32,247 nucleotides of DNA, from positions 1-32,247 of the IMG/VR virus record IMGVR_UViG_3300009128_001426. The stretch is one strand, 5' to 3'. This document shows, piece after piece, positions 20,204 through 28,306 of this stretch. Positions within the stretch are counted from its first letter, which is position 1, and each line of letters opens with the position of its first letter. Below the pieces are notes generated by a model. It saw only the letters and a list, made by a program, of their open reading frames with translations. It was not told the DNA's origin and did no database searches. Made by a program: the position numbers and the translations under genes. This DNA comes from a virus.

Positions 20204-22052
20204 GGGGGCCTGCCCCAAGTGCGGCAAGCCCGGATATCTGCATGTATCGCTCGCGCCGGCCAGCTGCGGAGCTTGGCGGTGCGTCAGCACCAAGTGCGGA
20301 GCGTCCGGCGGGTTCAAGGCCCTCCGAGAAGCCTATGGGGATGTCACCCAGGGAAGTTCTACGGGCAGGCCCGCAGGGGTGCCGGCGATCAAGCGGGCGG
20401 ATCAGCTGGTCAACGGGCTGCGCGCGGCGCGAGGAAAGGGCGATCAACCTGACAAGCCTGACCCCCTTCCGGGAACCGCCCCCGAAGGGGCGTCCCCTTT
20501 TCTGCTCTGGAAAACCAGGGACAAGGAATGCCACGAAGCTTTGCGGTCTCCCGAGGGCAAGGTGGTCCTGGACTACCTGCACGCTCGCAAGTTTACCGAC
20601 GAGACGATCGATTTCTGGAAGCTCGGGGCCACCTTCTTGCCCTACGCGGGCTCGCGGGTTCCGTTCCTGACGATCCCGATCCCGGACGAGGGGGGCGAAC
20701 TGACCAACATGAAGTTCCGGTCCCTGCCGGTGGATTGCCCCGCCTGTCGAGGAGCCGGCTGCTCCCAGAAGTGGTGCGACGGCGGCAAGATCAAAAAGAT
20801 GTTCGTGCGCTCACCGGGCAGGCCCAGCACCCTGTTCGGAGCGCACCTGCTGCCGGACGATCTGGATAGTGGGATCATCGTGACCGAAGGGGAGCTGGAT
20901 GTCATAGCTTTCTGGCAGTACGGCCTGAATCGGGGGGTGGTCTCCAGCGTCAAGGGGGCGACCGGAGCTTGGGAGGAGTCCTGGCTGGACATGCTGGAGC
21001 CCTATGCCCACTTCACCCTGGCGGTAGACACGGATGACGCAGGCGAGAAGGGCGCGGTCAAGCTTGCGGACCAGCTGGGCAAGGATCGGTGCTCTCGGGC
21101 GAAGTTGCCCAGAAAGGACGCTGCGGACTGCCAGCAGGCGGAAATCCCGTTTGAGACCGTGGAGAAGGCCCTGGAGCGGGCAAGCCCCATGCTGGGGGTT
21201 CAGATTGTCAGCGCCGAGTCCTACGCGGACGCCATAGAGCAGCTGATAGCCAGGCCGGACGAGCTGATCGGAATTCCTACGGGCAGCGGCAAGATGGACG
21301 AATGCGTAGGGGGTTGGCGCCCGGAGTTGGTGATCGTGACCGGGGATACTGGTCATGGCAAGACCACATGGGCGCTATGGGCTCTTCGCGAAGCCGCCTT
21401 GAAGGGTCATAACGTCCTGGTGACCAGCTTCGAAAACCGGCCCATCGGCGCGGTCATCAAGCTGTTGCGTATGGAGCTGGGAGGGGATTTCACCGACAGC
21501 AAGTTCACCCCACAAGATCGCAGGATGGCCCTTGACAGGATCTCCGAGCACATGCTGTTCGTGGATCACGCTGGGCACCTTCCGGCCGCAGAGCTGATCG
21601 CGACCGTCCGATACGCGAAGCGTCGCCGAGGGGTTCGCTTGGTCCTGGTGGACCATGCCGGGTTCGTCCTGCCAGCGGATACGGACGACGAGCGCCATGG
21701 GCTGGAAGCTTTGGCCCGAGCCCTGACCACCGTGGCCGCCCAGGACGATCTGACCATCTTCCTGATCGCCCATCCCAACCGGATGCACCGGGCCCAGCAA
21801 CGCAGGGTCCAACTGGGGGATCTCAAAGGGGCCAGCGGCCTTGAACAGGACTGCGCCACGGGCCTGGTCATCGCGCGAAAAAAGCAGAGCAAGGGAGATG
21901 CGCGCCTGCGAACTGTGGTCTACGCGGACAAGGTCAGATCCGAGTTCGGCATGGGCGGCAGCTACGCGACCCTCTATTACGACTACGAGGCGAATCGGTA
22001 CGCGGATCGCCATGAGGATCTCCCCGCGGCCCGCTACGTGGACCCGTCATGA
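20052..22052 (+). CDS. bifunctional TOPRIM primase and DnaB-type helicase (T7 gp4/Twinkle-like)
   Basis: A protein of about 666 residues. From the N-terminus: a zinc-binding domain (Cys54, Cys57, Cys72, Cys77, Cys82), an extra CPAC....C....C knuckle at 229-242, a TOPRIM domain with Glu279 (TEGELD) and the DTDDAG segment (326-331), and a RecA-type helicase with Walker A GDTGHGKT (431-438), Walker B VLVDHAG and LIAHPNR. This is the T7 gp4/Twinkle plan: one hexameric protein primes and unwinds at the fork. The start is uncertain. I chose GTG 20052 because GGAGGG lies 5 nt before it; GTG 20136 would shorten the overlap with the loader gene, and an ATG at 19977 overlaps more. The stop overlaps the next ATG (ATGA). 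Confidence 0.9.
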   Translation: MVASWRNAASENVRRNASRGGRKPSRTKVEEYLRRKGPIKVVSEAGGPQAKGACPKCGKPGYLHVSLAPASCGAWRCVSTKCGASGGFKALREAYGDVTQGSSTGRPAGVPAIKRADQLVNGLRAARGKGDQPDKPDPLPGTAPEGASPFLLWKTRDKECHEALRSPEGKVVLDYLHARKFTDETIDFWKLGATFLPYAGSRVPFLTIPIPDEGGELTNMKFRSLPVDCPACRGAGCSQKWCDGGKIKKMFVRSPGRPSTLFGAHLLPDDLDSGIIVTEGELDVIAFWQYGLNRGVVSSVKGATGAWEESWLDMLEPYAHFTLAVDTDDAGEKGAVKLADQLGKDRCSRAKLPRKDAADCQQAEIPFETVEKALERASPMLGVQIVSAESYADAIEQLIARPDELIGIPTGSGKMDECVGGWRPELVIVTGDTGHGKTTWALWALREAALKGHNVLVTSFENRPIGAVIKLLRMELGGDFTDSKFTPQDRRMALDRISEHMLFVDHAGHLPAAELIATVRYAKRRRGVRLVLVDHAGFVLPADTDDERHGLEALARALTTVAAQDDLTIFLIAHPNRMHRAQQRRVQLGDLKGASGLEQDCATGLVIARKKQSKGDARLRTVVYADKVRSEFGMGGSYATLYYDYEANRYADRHEDLPAARYVDPS

Positions 22053-22297
22053 TCGAGGGGCTTTCCCAGTGGATCGTCTCCGCGTTGCAAGATGGCCCGA
22101 AGACCGCGAGGCAGCTGCATGCGATCGTGCCAGCCACCTATCAAGGGGCTAACGCCAGGTTGCGGGCGCTTGCGGAGCTGGGGCTGGTCCGCAAATACAG
22201 GCAGGAGCCGGATCGGCGCGTGATCGCGTACAAGCTGACAGACAGGGGAGTCCGGTTCGCGGACGACCACCTGACCCCGAGGGGTACAACCCCATAG
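22049..22297 (+). CDS. small winged-helix protein (82 aa)
   Basis: An 82-residue protein with a clear winged-helix pattern: helix LSQWIVSALQDG, turn PKTARQLHAIVP, recognition helix QGANARLRALAELGLV, then wing strands RKYRQEPDRRVIAYKLTDRG. This is the layout of MarR/ArsR-like or DprA-tail-like DNA-binding domains. Coupled to the primase-helicase by an ATGA overlap, so it may be a replication accessory or autoregulator. It is also a candidate ligand for the palindromic operators, though nothing links them directly. Confidence 0.8.
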   Translation: MIEGLSQWIVSALQDGPKTARQLHAIVPATYQGANARLRALAELGLVRKYRQEPDRRVIAYKLTDRGVRFADDHLTPRGTTP

Positions 22298-22315
22298 GGG
22301 CCCTAATTCGGGCCT
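22281..22315 (+). other. overlapping stem-loops at the end of the winged-helix gene
   Basis: GGGGT-ACA-ACCCC (22281-22293), CCCC-ATA-GGGG (22290-22300) and GGCCC-TAATTC-GGGCC (22299-22314) are mutually exclusive or stacked hairpins. No T run follows, so this is not an intrinsic terminator. It may set mRNA stability between the replication genes and the next gene. Confidence 0.5.
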
Positions 22316-22340
22316 GAACGGATCTGAAAGGAGCGACAGA

Positions 22341-23441
22341 ATGATCCCCAACCTGGCACGCATGCCAAGCGCCAGCGACGACGGAACCCTCACAAAGCTC
22401 GATTTCAAGCAGGACGCGGACAGCGATGGCGCCTTGTTGGCCGCCTTGTGGCTGACCTACGACGTGGAGATCGACGAGGATGAGGAAGCTCTGGACGAGA
22501 TGATCCCGGGCAGCTCCCAGGCGGTCCGATATGGGATCGGCAAGGGCGGGCGTCCCACGATCAAGGACGCCAGCAACTATCCCGACCCGCGGATCGAACT
22601 GTACGACCTGGAGGACGACACCGAGCTGACCAAGGGCCAGGGCGAGATCATGGAGTCCAGCTTGGATGTCAGGGGTCCGGTGGCGAGTTTCACGATCAAG
22701 CTGCGGTTGGGGGGAGACGCCGGCGATTTCGGGTGCCTGCTGAGTTACCTCGGAGCCAAGGTGCGCCTGGTCATGACCGCGTACCAGCAGACACTCCCTT
22801 TCCAGACCATCGCGGACGCCGCCCCCCAGGTGGGCGCGCGATCCTACGAGCTGGGCCAGATCGTGAGCGGCACCACATCCGACGGCGCGCACCTGACGGG
22901 CGCCATCGTGGAGATCTACGAAGGCAGCGGGGACCTGGTGGTCCGAGATCTGGACGGCACCGAAGGGGACATGCCCCAAGCTGCTGTCCAGGCTCCGGTC
23001 CTGGTGAACGAACATCCCGGATCGGTCAACGCGTTCGCCGCGGGCTGCGCGGCTGTCATGGAGGCCCCCACCTGGACCTATCTGCTGGCCGGTCTCGGGG
23101 AGCTGTACGCTGGCAACCCCGACGCCCACGGCCCCCAGGACGATGGCAGCTATACGCTCGACCGATTGGCCGTGGAGGCCGGCTTGCGATCCCTGTGCGG
23201 GGACGAAGCTCGCTATCAGCTGCCGGACGATCTGCAGGAGCTGAAGCCCAAGGCGCTCAAGGACCTCTGGCGCCGCTTGACCGGAACCGAGCCCCAGGAG
23301 CTGAAGCGTGGGTTCACCCGAGAGCACCTGCGGGAGATGATCGAGGACAGAAGCTGCTGGCAGCGTGCGATCGATCGGGCTCTGGAAGCCGCCCGCGCCC
23401 ACATGGAAGGCGATGGGGACGACCTGCCCGCGGAGGCGTAG
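22341..23441 (+). CDS. acidic phage protein of unknown function (366 aa)
   Basis: A 366-residue, strongly acidic protein without a recognised catalytic motif. The middle is beta-rich (about 110-220). The C-terminal 60 residues contain LKDLWRRLTGTEPQELKRGF and a following helix, nearly the same motif that ends the 460-aa leftward protein at 4674-6056; both probably carry the same small binding domain. The start has AAAGGAGCGACAGA before the ATG, and the leader holds GGGGTACAAC and hairpins. It sits between the replication block and the DinG-like helicase. Confidence 0.82.
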   Translation: MIPNLARMPSASDDGTLTKLDFKQDADSDGALLAALWLTYDVEIDEDEEALDEMIPGSSQAVRYGIGKGGRPTIKDASNYPDPRIELYDLEDDTELTKGQGEIMESSLDVRGPVASFTIKLRLGGDAGDFGCLLSYLGAKVRLVMTAYQQTLPFQTIADAAPQVGARSYELGQIVSGTTSDGAHLTGAIVEIYEGSGDLVVRDLDGTEGDMPQAAVQAPVLVNEHPGSVNAFAAGCAAVMEAPTWTYLLAGLGELYAGNPDAHGPQDDGSYTLDRLAVEAGLRSLCGDEARYQLPDDLQELKPKALKDLWRRLTGTEPQELKRGFTREHLREMIEDRSCWQRAIDRALEAARAHMEGDGDDLPAEA

Positions 23442-23444
23442 CCG

Positions 23445-23720
23445 GTGAAGTACCGCGTGCTTCATGATCAGCTGTTCGAAAATGGCACCGATCCCGACGG
23501 TCGGTGCCGTCTTCCGAAGGGCACGGTAGTGGAGCCCGTACATCCGAACGAGCTAGAATGGCCGGACCGATCGGCCTTTCGCAAGATCCACGAGCCCCGA
23601 GCCGTGGCTGCCAACCGAAGGGCCGTAGTTTTTTGGTTCGACGGTCGGATACGGATCCTGGAGGTGGGCCCCGGAGGGCAGCTGACCCCGGAGGTTCGGG
23701 CTGCGTGGATGAAGGGATAG
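23445..23720 (+). CDS. hypothetical protein (91 aa)
   Basis: A 91-residue protein starting at GTG three bases after the previous stop. It looks like a small beta-barrel (MKYRVLHDQLFENG, RLPKGTVVEPVHPNE, RRAVVFWFDGRIRILEV), but no family is recognised. No cysteine cluster or membrane segment. Tight spacing puts it in the same operon as the 366-aa protein. Confidence 0.72.
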   Translation: MKYRVLHDQLFENGTDPDGRCRLPKGTVVEPVHPNELEWPDRSAFRKIHEPRAVAANRRAVVFWFDGRIRILEVGPGGQLTPEVRAAWMKG

Positions 23721-23724
23721 CGAG

Positions 23725-23967
23725 ATGGGCAGAGTCAGGATCGATACCAGCCGAAAGATCGACAGGAAGACCGCAAAGGAATTTATAGCGAAGAGCCTGG
23801 AAGAACGGACGCGCATCGCGCAAGAGGTTTGTGGTTGCGGGTGGCTCATAGACCCGGAGCTGGAATGCTTGGAAGACGGCTTGACGGGCTGGCCTTTCCA
23901 GGTGCTGATCCTTGAAGCCTACATGGGCGACGGTTGGGTCTGGATTCCTGAAAGCGAGGCAGGCTGA
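23725..23967 (+). CDS. hypothetical protein (80 aa)
   Basis: An 80-residue protein with a basic N-terminal half (RVRIDTSRKIDRKTAKEFI) and a helical, Trp-containing C-terminal half. Function unknown. ATG start four bases after the previous stop; the stop shares a base with the DinG-like start (TGATG), so the two are coupled. Confidence 0.7.
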   Translation: MGRVRIDTSRKIDRKTAKEFIAKSLEERTRIAQEVCGCGWLIDPELECLEDGLTGWPFQVLILEAYMGDGWVWIPESEAG

Positions 23968-26057
23968 TGGGACCGATCCAGGAACAGACCAAGAGAGCGT
24001 TCGCTCCTGACGGCCCGCTGGCTCAAGCGGGCTACGAAGATCGCGCGGGACAGGAGCGCATGGCGCTGGCCGTGGCCGGAGCTGCGGACGAGATCGAATG
24101 GACCGCGGTGCATGCGCCGACAGGCATGGGCAAGTCTCTGGCCTACTTGGTTCCGGGGTTCTACGCTTTGAAGCGCGCTCTCGAAAGCGCCCGAGGGCTG
24201 GTGATCTCAACGGCGAACATCGCGCTGCAAGAGCAGCTGCTGAAAAAGGACGTGCCCGAAATATCCAAGGCCCTCGGAATTCCGGTCAAGGCCGTTCTGC
24301 TGAAGGGCCGGAACAATTACCTGTGCTGGTCCCGCCTTTCCACGGCGCATGCCGTGTTTCGCGGTCAGAGAAATCCGGGGGTTCAGGACCTGCTGGATTG
24401 GGCCGATACCAAGGGCTGCGACGGGGACCGAGAGCATGTGCCCTTTCCGGTCAACCCCAGCGCCTGGGCGCAGCTGTCCAGCGGCTCGGCCGAATGCCTG
24501 GGCAAGGTCTGCCCGTACAAGGACGCCCAGGGAGAGCTGCGCCCTTGCTTCGCGGAGATGGCCAGGAACGTCATGGGCGGTGCGGACGTACTGATCTGCA
24601 ACCATTACTATCTCTGCGCGGCAACCCCGGGCCCCGCGGCGCTTCTGGCCGTGGACGAAGGGCACGCGCTGGAGTCTGCGGCTCGCGGGATCATGGGAAC
24701 CAGCATGAGGTACGGGGGCTTGCAGCGCTTGGCCTCCCAGACCGCCAAGCTGGCGAAGCTGGATGTCAGCAGGGTGCGGTCCATCGTGCTGGACCCGTTC
24801 GTCAGGCTGCTGAAGGACGTGGATCGCTACATGGGGGATCGCTATCGGGTGCGCCTGCTGCCCGGCTGGCGCAGGAACTCCCCTCCTTTGGACATGGCCG
24901 ATCTCGTCGCCCTGCGGAACGAAATCCAGGTGTTGAAGGACGGCGAGAGGAACAAGATCCGCAAAGAGCGGTTCAAGCAGATTTTGAAGCGCATGGACAA
25001 GGCGCGCATGGTCGGGCTGGCCGTGTCCGCAGGAAGGCCCGACCCGGAGGATGCGATCAGGCTGTCCAAGGGGGATGCCTGGGCGGTCTGGGCAGAGCGC
25101 GGTCGGAACAAGGGGGACCTGCCCGTGGTTCACGCGGACCAAGTGGACGTTCGGCCCATGACGGCGAAGCTGCGCAGGCGCTACCCGCGGGCCGTGCTGA
25201 CCAGCGCCACCCTGGCGGTCGGGGGTGATTTCGGACCCTTGCGCATGGGGCTGGGGATGGGGGCAGGCGAAGAAGCGCCGCCCCCTCCCGAGCAGGAGCT
25301 GGTTTTGCCATCGCCGTTCCCGCTTTCTCAACAGGGAGTGCTCGTCCTGCCGAAGGGGCCGGGGCCGAAGGATCGGGGCTGGCGGGACTGGGCAGCCACC
25401 CAAGCGGTCCAGGCCGCGAAGTTCGCTGGGGGTCGTTCCTTGATCCTGTGCAGCTCCTGGAAAATGGTAGGCGAGATCTCGTACCTGCTGCGCAGGTCGC
25501 GCCCGTCGTTCCGGGTCCTAGTGCATGGGGAGGCAGGTCGAGCCCAGCTGCGCAGAGCGTTCCGAGAGGACGTGACCAGCACCCTGATCGGGACTCGCAG
25601 CTTCATGGAAGGGCTGGACGTGCCAGGCGAGTCCTTGTCCTGCGTGGTGATCGATCGGATTCCGTTCAACGCTCCGGGCGATCCCGTGGAGGATGTCGTG
25701 GGCGAGGTGCTGTCCAAGCGCCACGGAGGGATCTCCCCTTGGCTGCTTCGGTCCCTGCCCGCCGCGTGCATGCTGCTTGAGCAGGCTTCGGGAAGGCTGA
25801 TCCGGTCTCACAAGGATCGGGGAGCCCTGGTGCTGCTGGACCGCAGAGCCCTCGGGTATACGGCCATGGGCCGATCCGTCCGAGCTGCGCTGCCTCCCTT
25901 CCCCATGGTCGAAGACCTGCAGGCGATCAAGCCCGTCCTGGCTGGCGAGTCTGTGCCGGACGCGAAGCCCATCGGGGTGGTTCACGCTCCGACGACCCAT
26001 CGCCCCGTCAAGCCTTCGCACCTCGCGTCAGCTGCCAGCCGCCTGGCGAAGTGGTAG
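23967..26057 (+). CDS. DinG/XPD-like Fe-S helicase
   Basis: A 696-residue superfamily 2 helicase of the DinG/XPD type. Motif I is APTGMGKS (50-57), motif II DEGH (230-233), and the motif VI region is QASGRLIRS (near 610). Four Fe-S cysteines lie between motifs I and II as expected: Cys120 (YLCWSRL), Cys177, Cys182, Cys194. The enzyme would unwind 5'-3' and resolve R-loops, G-quadruplex or recombination intermediates. Length is typical. The start at 23967 forms TGATG with the previous stop. It is the third helicase of the rightward arm after the SF2 and DnaB-type enzymes. Confidence 0.93.
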   Translation: MGPIQEQTKRAFAPDGPLAQAGYEDRAGQERMALAVAGAADEIEWTAVHAPTGMGKSLAYLVPGFYALKRALESARGLVISTANIALQEQLLKKDVPEISKALGIPVKAVLLKGRNNYLCWSRLSTAHAVFRGQRNPGVQDLLDWADTKGCDGDREHVPFPVNPSAWAQLSSGSAECLGKVCPYKDAQGELRPCFAEMARNVMGGADVLICNHYYLCAATPGPAALLAVDEGHALESAARGIMGTSMRYGGLQRLASQTAKLAKLDVSRVRSIVLDPFVRLLKDVDRYMGDRYRVRLLPGWRRNSPPLDMADLVALRNEIQVLKDGERNKIRKERFKQILKRMDKARMVGLAVSAGRPDPEDAIRLSKGDAWAVWAERGRNKGDLPVVHADQVDVRPMTAKLRRRYPRAVLTSATLAVGGDFGPLRMGLGMGAGEEAPPPPEQELVLPSPFPLSQQGVLVLPKGPGPKDRGWRDWAATQAVQAAKFAGGRSLILCSSWKMVGEISYLLRRSRPSFRVLVHGEAGRAQLRRAFREDVTSTLIGTRSFMEGLDVPGESLSCVVIDRIPFNAPGDPVEDVVGEVLSKRHGGISPWLLRSLPAACMLLEQASGRLIRSHKDRGALVLLDRRALGYTAMGRSVRAALPPFPMVEDLQAIKPVLAGESVPDAKPIGVVHAPTTHRPVKPSHLASAASRLAKW

Positions 26058-26068
26058 AGAGGAACCCC

Positions 26069-26356
26069 ATGGACAACAAGCCCACCCTGCACTTTCTGCC
26101 CGTGGCCGACATGCGGAGGTCCATCGAAGACCCCGCTCTGCTAAAGCTGCTTGAGGACGGCTACCGCCCGGTTGCTTCGCAGTTCATCGACCGTGGCCCC
26201 GGAACCCCTCAAGAGCTGCTGTGGGTGATGATCCCCGATCCCGCTGCCAGGCTGGAGCGCTCCATGGACAAGCTGCGTATGCTGGTGGCTGCCCTCGGAT
26301 GCACCGTCGTCTTCTTCGGGCTCGTGTTCGTCTTCCTGCTCATCCAGCGGGTCTGA
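26069..26356 (+). CDS. small tail-anchored membrane protein (95 aa)
   Basis: A 95-residue protein with a soluble N-terminal 70 residues and one hydrophobic helix at the C-terminus (MLVAALGCTVVFFGLVFVFLLI), so probably anchored in the inner membrane with the N-terminus in the cytoplasm. No family recognised. The start ATG at 26069 follows GAGAGGAA; an in-frame GTG at 26051 lies at the end of the helicase gene and is less likely. It precedes the QueD-like gene. Confidence 0.75.
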   Translation: MDNKPTLHFLPVADMRRSIEDPALLKLLEDGYRPVASQFIDRGPGTPQELLWVMIPDPAARLERSMDKLRMLVAALGCTVVFFGLVFVFLLIQRV

Positions 26357-26359
26357 AGC

Positions 26360-26788
26360 ATGGGCTACCAGCAGGGGTCCATCAGGTTCCGGCTTGCCCT
26401 CGCCCATCGGCTGAAGGGTTCCCCCACCGAAGGGGAGCGCCGGCTACACGGGCACGGCTACAACGTGGAGGCGCTCCTTACAGCGGAGCCCAGGCGCATG
26501 CACCTCGATCGGGCCGAAGGGGACGCTAACGCGTGGTGCTCTTTGTTCCTGGATCGCAGGATCGTGCTGCCCGACGGGGACCCGCTTGTGGACAAGTTGA
26601 TGGGGATAGGTCAACGAGTGCTCGTGCTGCCCCGGCCCATGTTCGTGGGGGGCTACATGGCAGCGCTCGCCAGGTACATCTCCGCGGAGCTGGCCCGAGA
26701 AGTTTCCCCCATGGAGATCCTGCGGATCAGGATCAGCGAGGACGGGGGCCCCTGGGTCGAGTGGTGGCCTGAAAGCCGAAAGGGATGA
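26360..26788 (+). CDS. QueD/6-pyruvoyl-tetrahydropterin-synthase-like protein, catalytic residues altered
   Basis: A 142-residue protein of the PTPS/QueD fold. The zinc ligands are in place: His16 in LALAHRL and His30/His32 in LHGHGY, the strongest family signature. However, the catalytic Cys that normally precedes LHGH (…C-G-R-LHGHS in QueD) is replaced (EGERRLHGHG), and the usual LDHxxL motif reads LDRRIVL, without the His. The enzyme may have lost QueD activity or use another substrate. QueD makes carboxytetrahydropterin on the way to 7-deazaguanine, which some phages put into DNA; no queC, queE or folE is in the window. Weak ribosome site; overlaps the next gene by ATGA. Confidence 0.78.
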   Translation: MGYQQGSIRFRLALAHRLKGSPTEGERRLHGHGYNVEALLTAEPRRMHLDRAEGDANAWCSLFLDRRIVLPDGDPLVDKLMGIGQRVLVLPRPMFVGGYMAALARYISAELAREVSPMEILRIRISEDGGPWVEWWPESRKG

Positions 26789-27051
26789 ACCCCGAGCTGC
26801 TGGAGTTCGTGGCAACCGTCGCGGTTTCCTTGGTTCTACTGCCCCTCGTCTTCCTGCCGCAAGGCGATAATCGCGGATGGTTCGCGAGTGCTGGACATGG
26901 AATCAGGGCACGAGAGATTGGGAGTCGCGAAAATGCTACGATCCAGGAATCCGAAGATCGCGCTATCATAGGGGAGGAGCGACCTGCAGGAGGATCCAGT
27001 GGCCAACACGAAAGCGCTGCCCAATGTGACCGGGAGAGCCCCCCCGGGTAA
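26785..27051 (+). CDS. small protein with N-terminal membrane helix (88 aa)
   Basis: An 88-residue protein. Residues 5-25 (LLEFVATVAVSLVLLPLVFL) form a membrane helix or uncleaved signal; the rest is polar and disordered with Glu, Arg and Gly (RENATIQESEDRAIIGEERP). ATGA overlap with the QueD-like gene fixes the start. Its last 53 bases overlap the start of the terminase small subunit in another frame. No family recognised; a spanin-like or other envelope role cannot be claimed. Confidence 0.6.
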   Translation: MNPELLEFVATVAVSLVLLPLVFLPQGDNRGWFASAGHGIRAREIGSRENATIQESEDRAIIGEERPAGGSSGQHESAAQCDRESPPG

Positions 27052-27976
27052 TCAACGCTATAGCGGCATTCCCCTGCATCCACGTACCGGATCGATGTTG
27101 CATGCCCCCCAGGCAATGCGCATGATGCACGAGGACAAGGAGAGCCCCACCAAACACTGCGCGTTTCTTTGCTGGGCGGTTCAGCCGGAAGGGAAGCGGA
27201 TCGTCTACAGAATCGGCAAGCTGCTGGGATTCAGCGACTCCACGATCCGCACATGGAAGAACCGCCACCGATGGGACGAGCGAGCAGAAGCCTGCTCTGA
27301 CCACGAAAATTGGGCCGTCTACCTCCTGCGGGAGTGCTACCCGGCGGTAGTTCATCGCGTGGCTTTCGCGGAGCTTCCCGGCGCTCTCCGCGCGATCGTA
27401 GGGAACGCCATCGACGAGGTGCGGGAAGAGGCCAAGGTCAGGAAGGCGATCGATGAAGCTCCGGGGGTGCCCGAATCGGACAGAAAGGCCCCACCGACTC
27501 CGGGCAGGGCCAAGCGCGAATCCGAAGCCGTGGAGACCCAGCTGCCACCGTCCACCGTTCAGGCCGTACCCAAACAGGCAGCAAGGGAAGCTGCCCAGCA
27601 GGTGCAAACAAAGCGGCGAACCACCGAAAACGATTTCTTGAGGGGAGTCACATCCGCAGCCCTGAAACAGATCGGGAAGAAGCTGCTGGACTCCGAAAAC
27701 CCATTGCCGGTCAAGGCCTCGGACATCCCCCCTCTGGTTCGAACCCACCAGCTGCTGACCGGGGCAGCCACCGAGCGGATCGGAATTGAAGGCCAGGCAG
27801 AGCAGCCCGAGGAAACCGTCCGAGTGGCCCAGGCCAGAGAGACCGGAGACCCCGACGAGCTGTTGGCTGCCATCCGCGCTGATTCCCTGGAAACCCTGGC
27901 TATCGTGGAATCCCTGCAAGCTCGGAGAGAGCTGGAGGAACGCGGGGGCGAAGTGGTGCGGTTTCCTGGGTCGTAG
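26999..27976 (+). CDS. putative terminase small subunit (HTH DNA-binding)
   Basis: A 325-residue protein. Around residues 70-92 a helix-turn-helix is readable (YRIGKLLGFSDSTIRTWKNR), followed by helices with HRWDER, a pattern common in terminase small subunits that recognise the packaging site. The middle (about 155-205) is a Pro/Ala/Lys-rich linker, and the C-terminus is helical (LLTGAATERIGIEG). The terminase large subunit lies 2.6 kb downstream with small genes and a methyltransferase between. The start is GTG 26999 after GCAGGAGGATCCA, a strong site. The call as TerS is by pattern and position and could be another HTH protein. Confidence 0.65.
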   Translation: MANTKALPNVTGRAPPGNQRYSGIPLHPRTGSMLHAPQAMRMMHEDKESPTKHCAFLCWAVQPEGKRIVYRIGKLLGFSDSTIRTWKNRHRWDERAEACSDHENWAVYLLRECYPAVVHRVAFAELPGALRAIVGNAIDEVREEAKVRKAIDEAPGVPESDRKAPPTPGRAKRESEAVETQLPPSTVQAVPKQAAREAAQQVQTKRRTTENDFLRGVTSAALKQIGKKLLDSENPLPVKASDIPPLVRTHQLLTGAATERIGIEGQAEQPEETVRVAQARETGDPDELLAAIRADSLETLAIVESLQARRELEERGGEVVRFPGS

Positions 27977-27997
27977 GGGGTAGAACAGGGCAGGAGG
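27977..27997 (+). repeat. recurrent leader motif (full copy)
   Basis: GGGGTAGAAC followed by AGGGCAGGAGG, directly after the TAG stop of the terminase small subunit and ending 6 nt before the next ATG (28004). Nearly identical to the copies at 16045 and 9897. Confidence 0.75.
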
Positions 27998-28003
27998 TGA
28001 GTC

Positions 28004-28306
28004 ATGCCGAGAAAGATCGGTTCAAAGATCGAGTTGGTAAGCAATCCTTCAGGGCTTCCCGTGGGGATCGCATGGCATGTCGCATGTGACAAGGAGATCG
28101 TCACTACAGGCATGATCAGGTTGAGCGAGGTTTCCGGGTTGCGTTTTTCAAGCCAGCAGCACGTCTATTCGAACAGTGATTTCGGCACGCTCTATATCGA
28201 GCTTCGCAACAGAAAAACCGCAATCAATGTCAACTATGCGCTTTGTCGTGATGCAGAAGTTGCCTTCAAAGCCTGGTCGACAGCTCTGGAAGAGGGGAAG
28301 ATCTGA
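28004..28306 (+). CDS. hypothetical protein (100 aa), lower GC than neighbours
   Basis: A 100-residue protein with no recognised family and likely beta-rich (TLYIELRNRKTAINVNYAL). The DNA is visibly less GC-rich than the flanking genes and uses codons such as AAA, AAT and TTT that are rare elsewhere in the window, which may mean recent acquisition. The start has AGGAGGTGAGTC ahead of the ATG within a full copy of the leader motif. The stop shares a base with the next ATG (TGATG). Confidence 0.75.
   Translation: MPRKIGSKIELVSNPSGLPVGIAWHVACDKEIVTTGMIRLSEVSGLRFSSQQHVYSNSDFGTLYIELRNRKTAINVNYALCRDAEVAFKAWSTALEEGKI

Noticed and set aside
26360-26788. Claim that this phage makes 7-deazaguanine DNA
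   Set aside because: Only a QueD-like gene with altered catalytic residues is visible; the other enzymes needed are not in the window.
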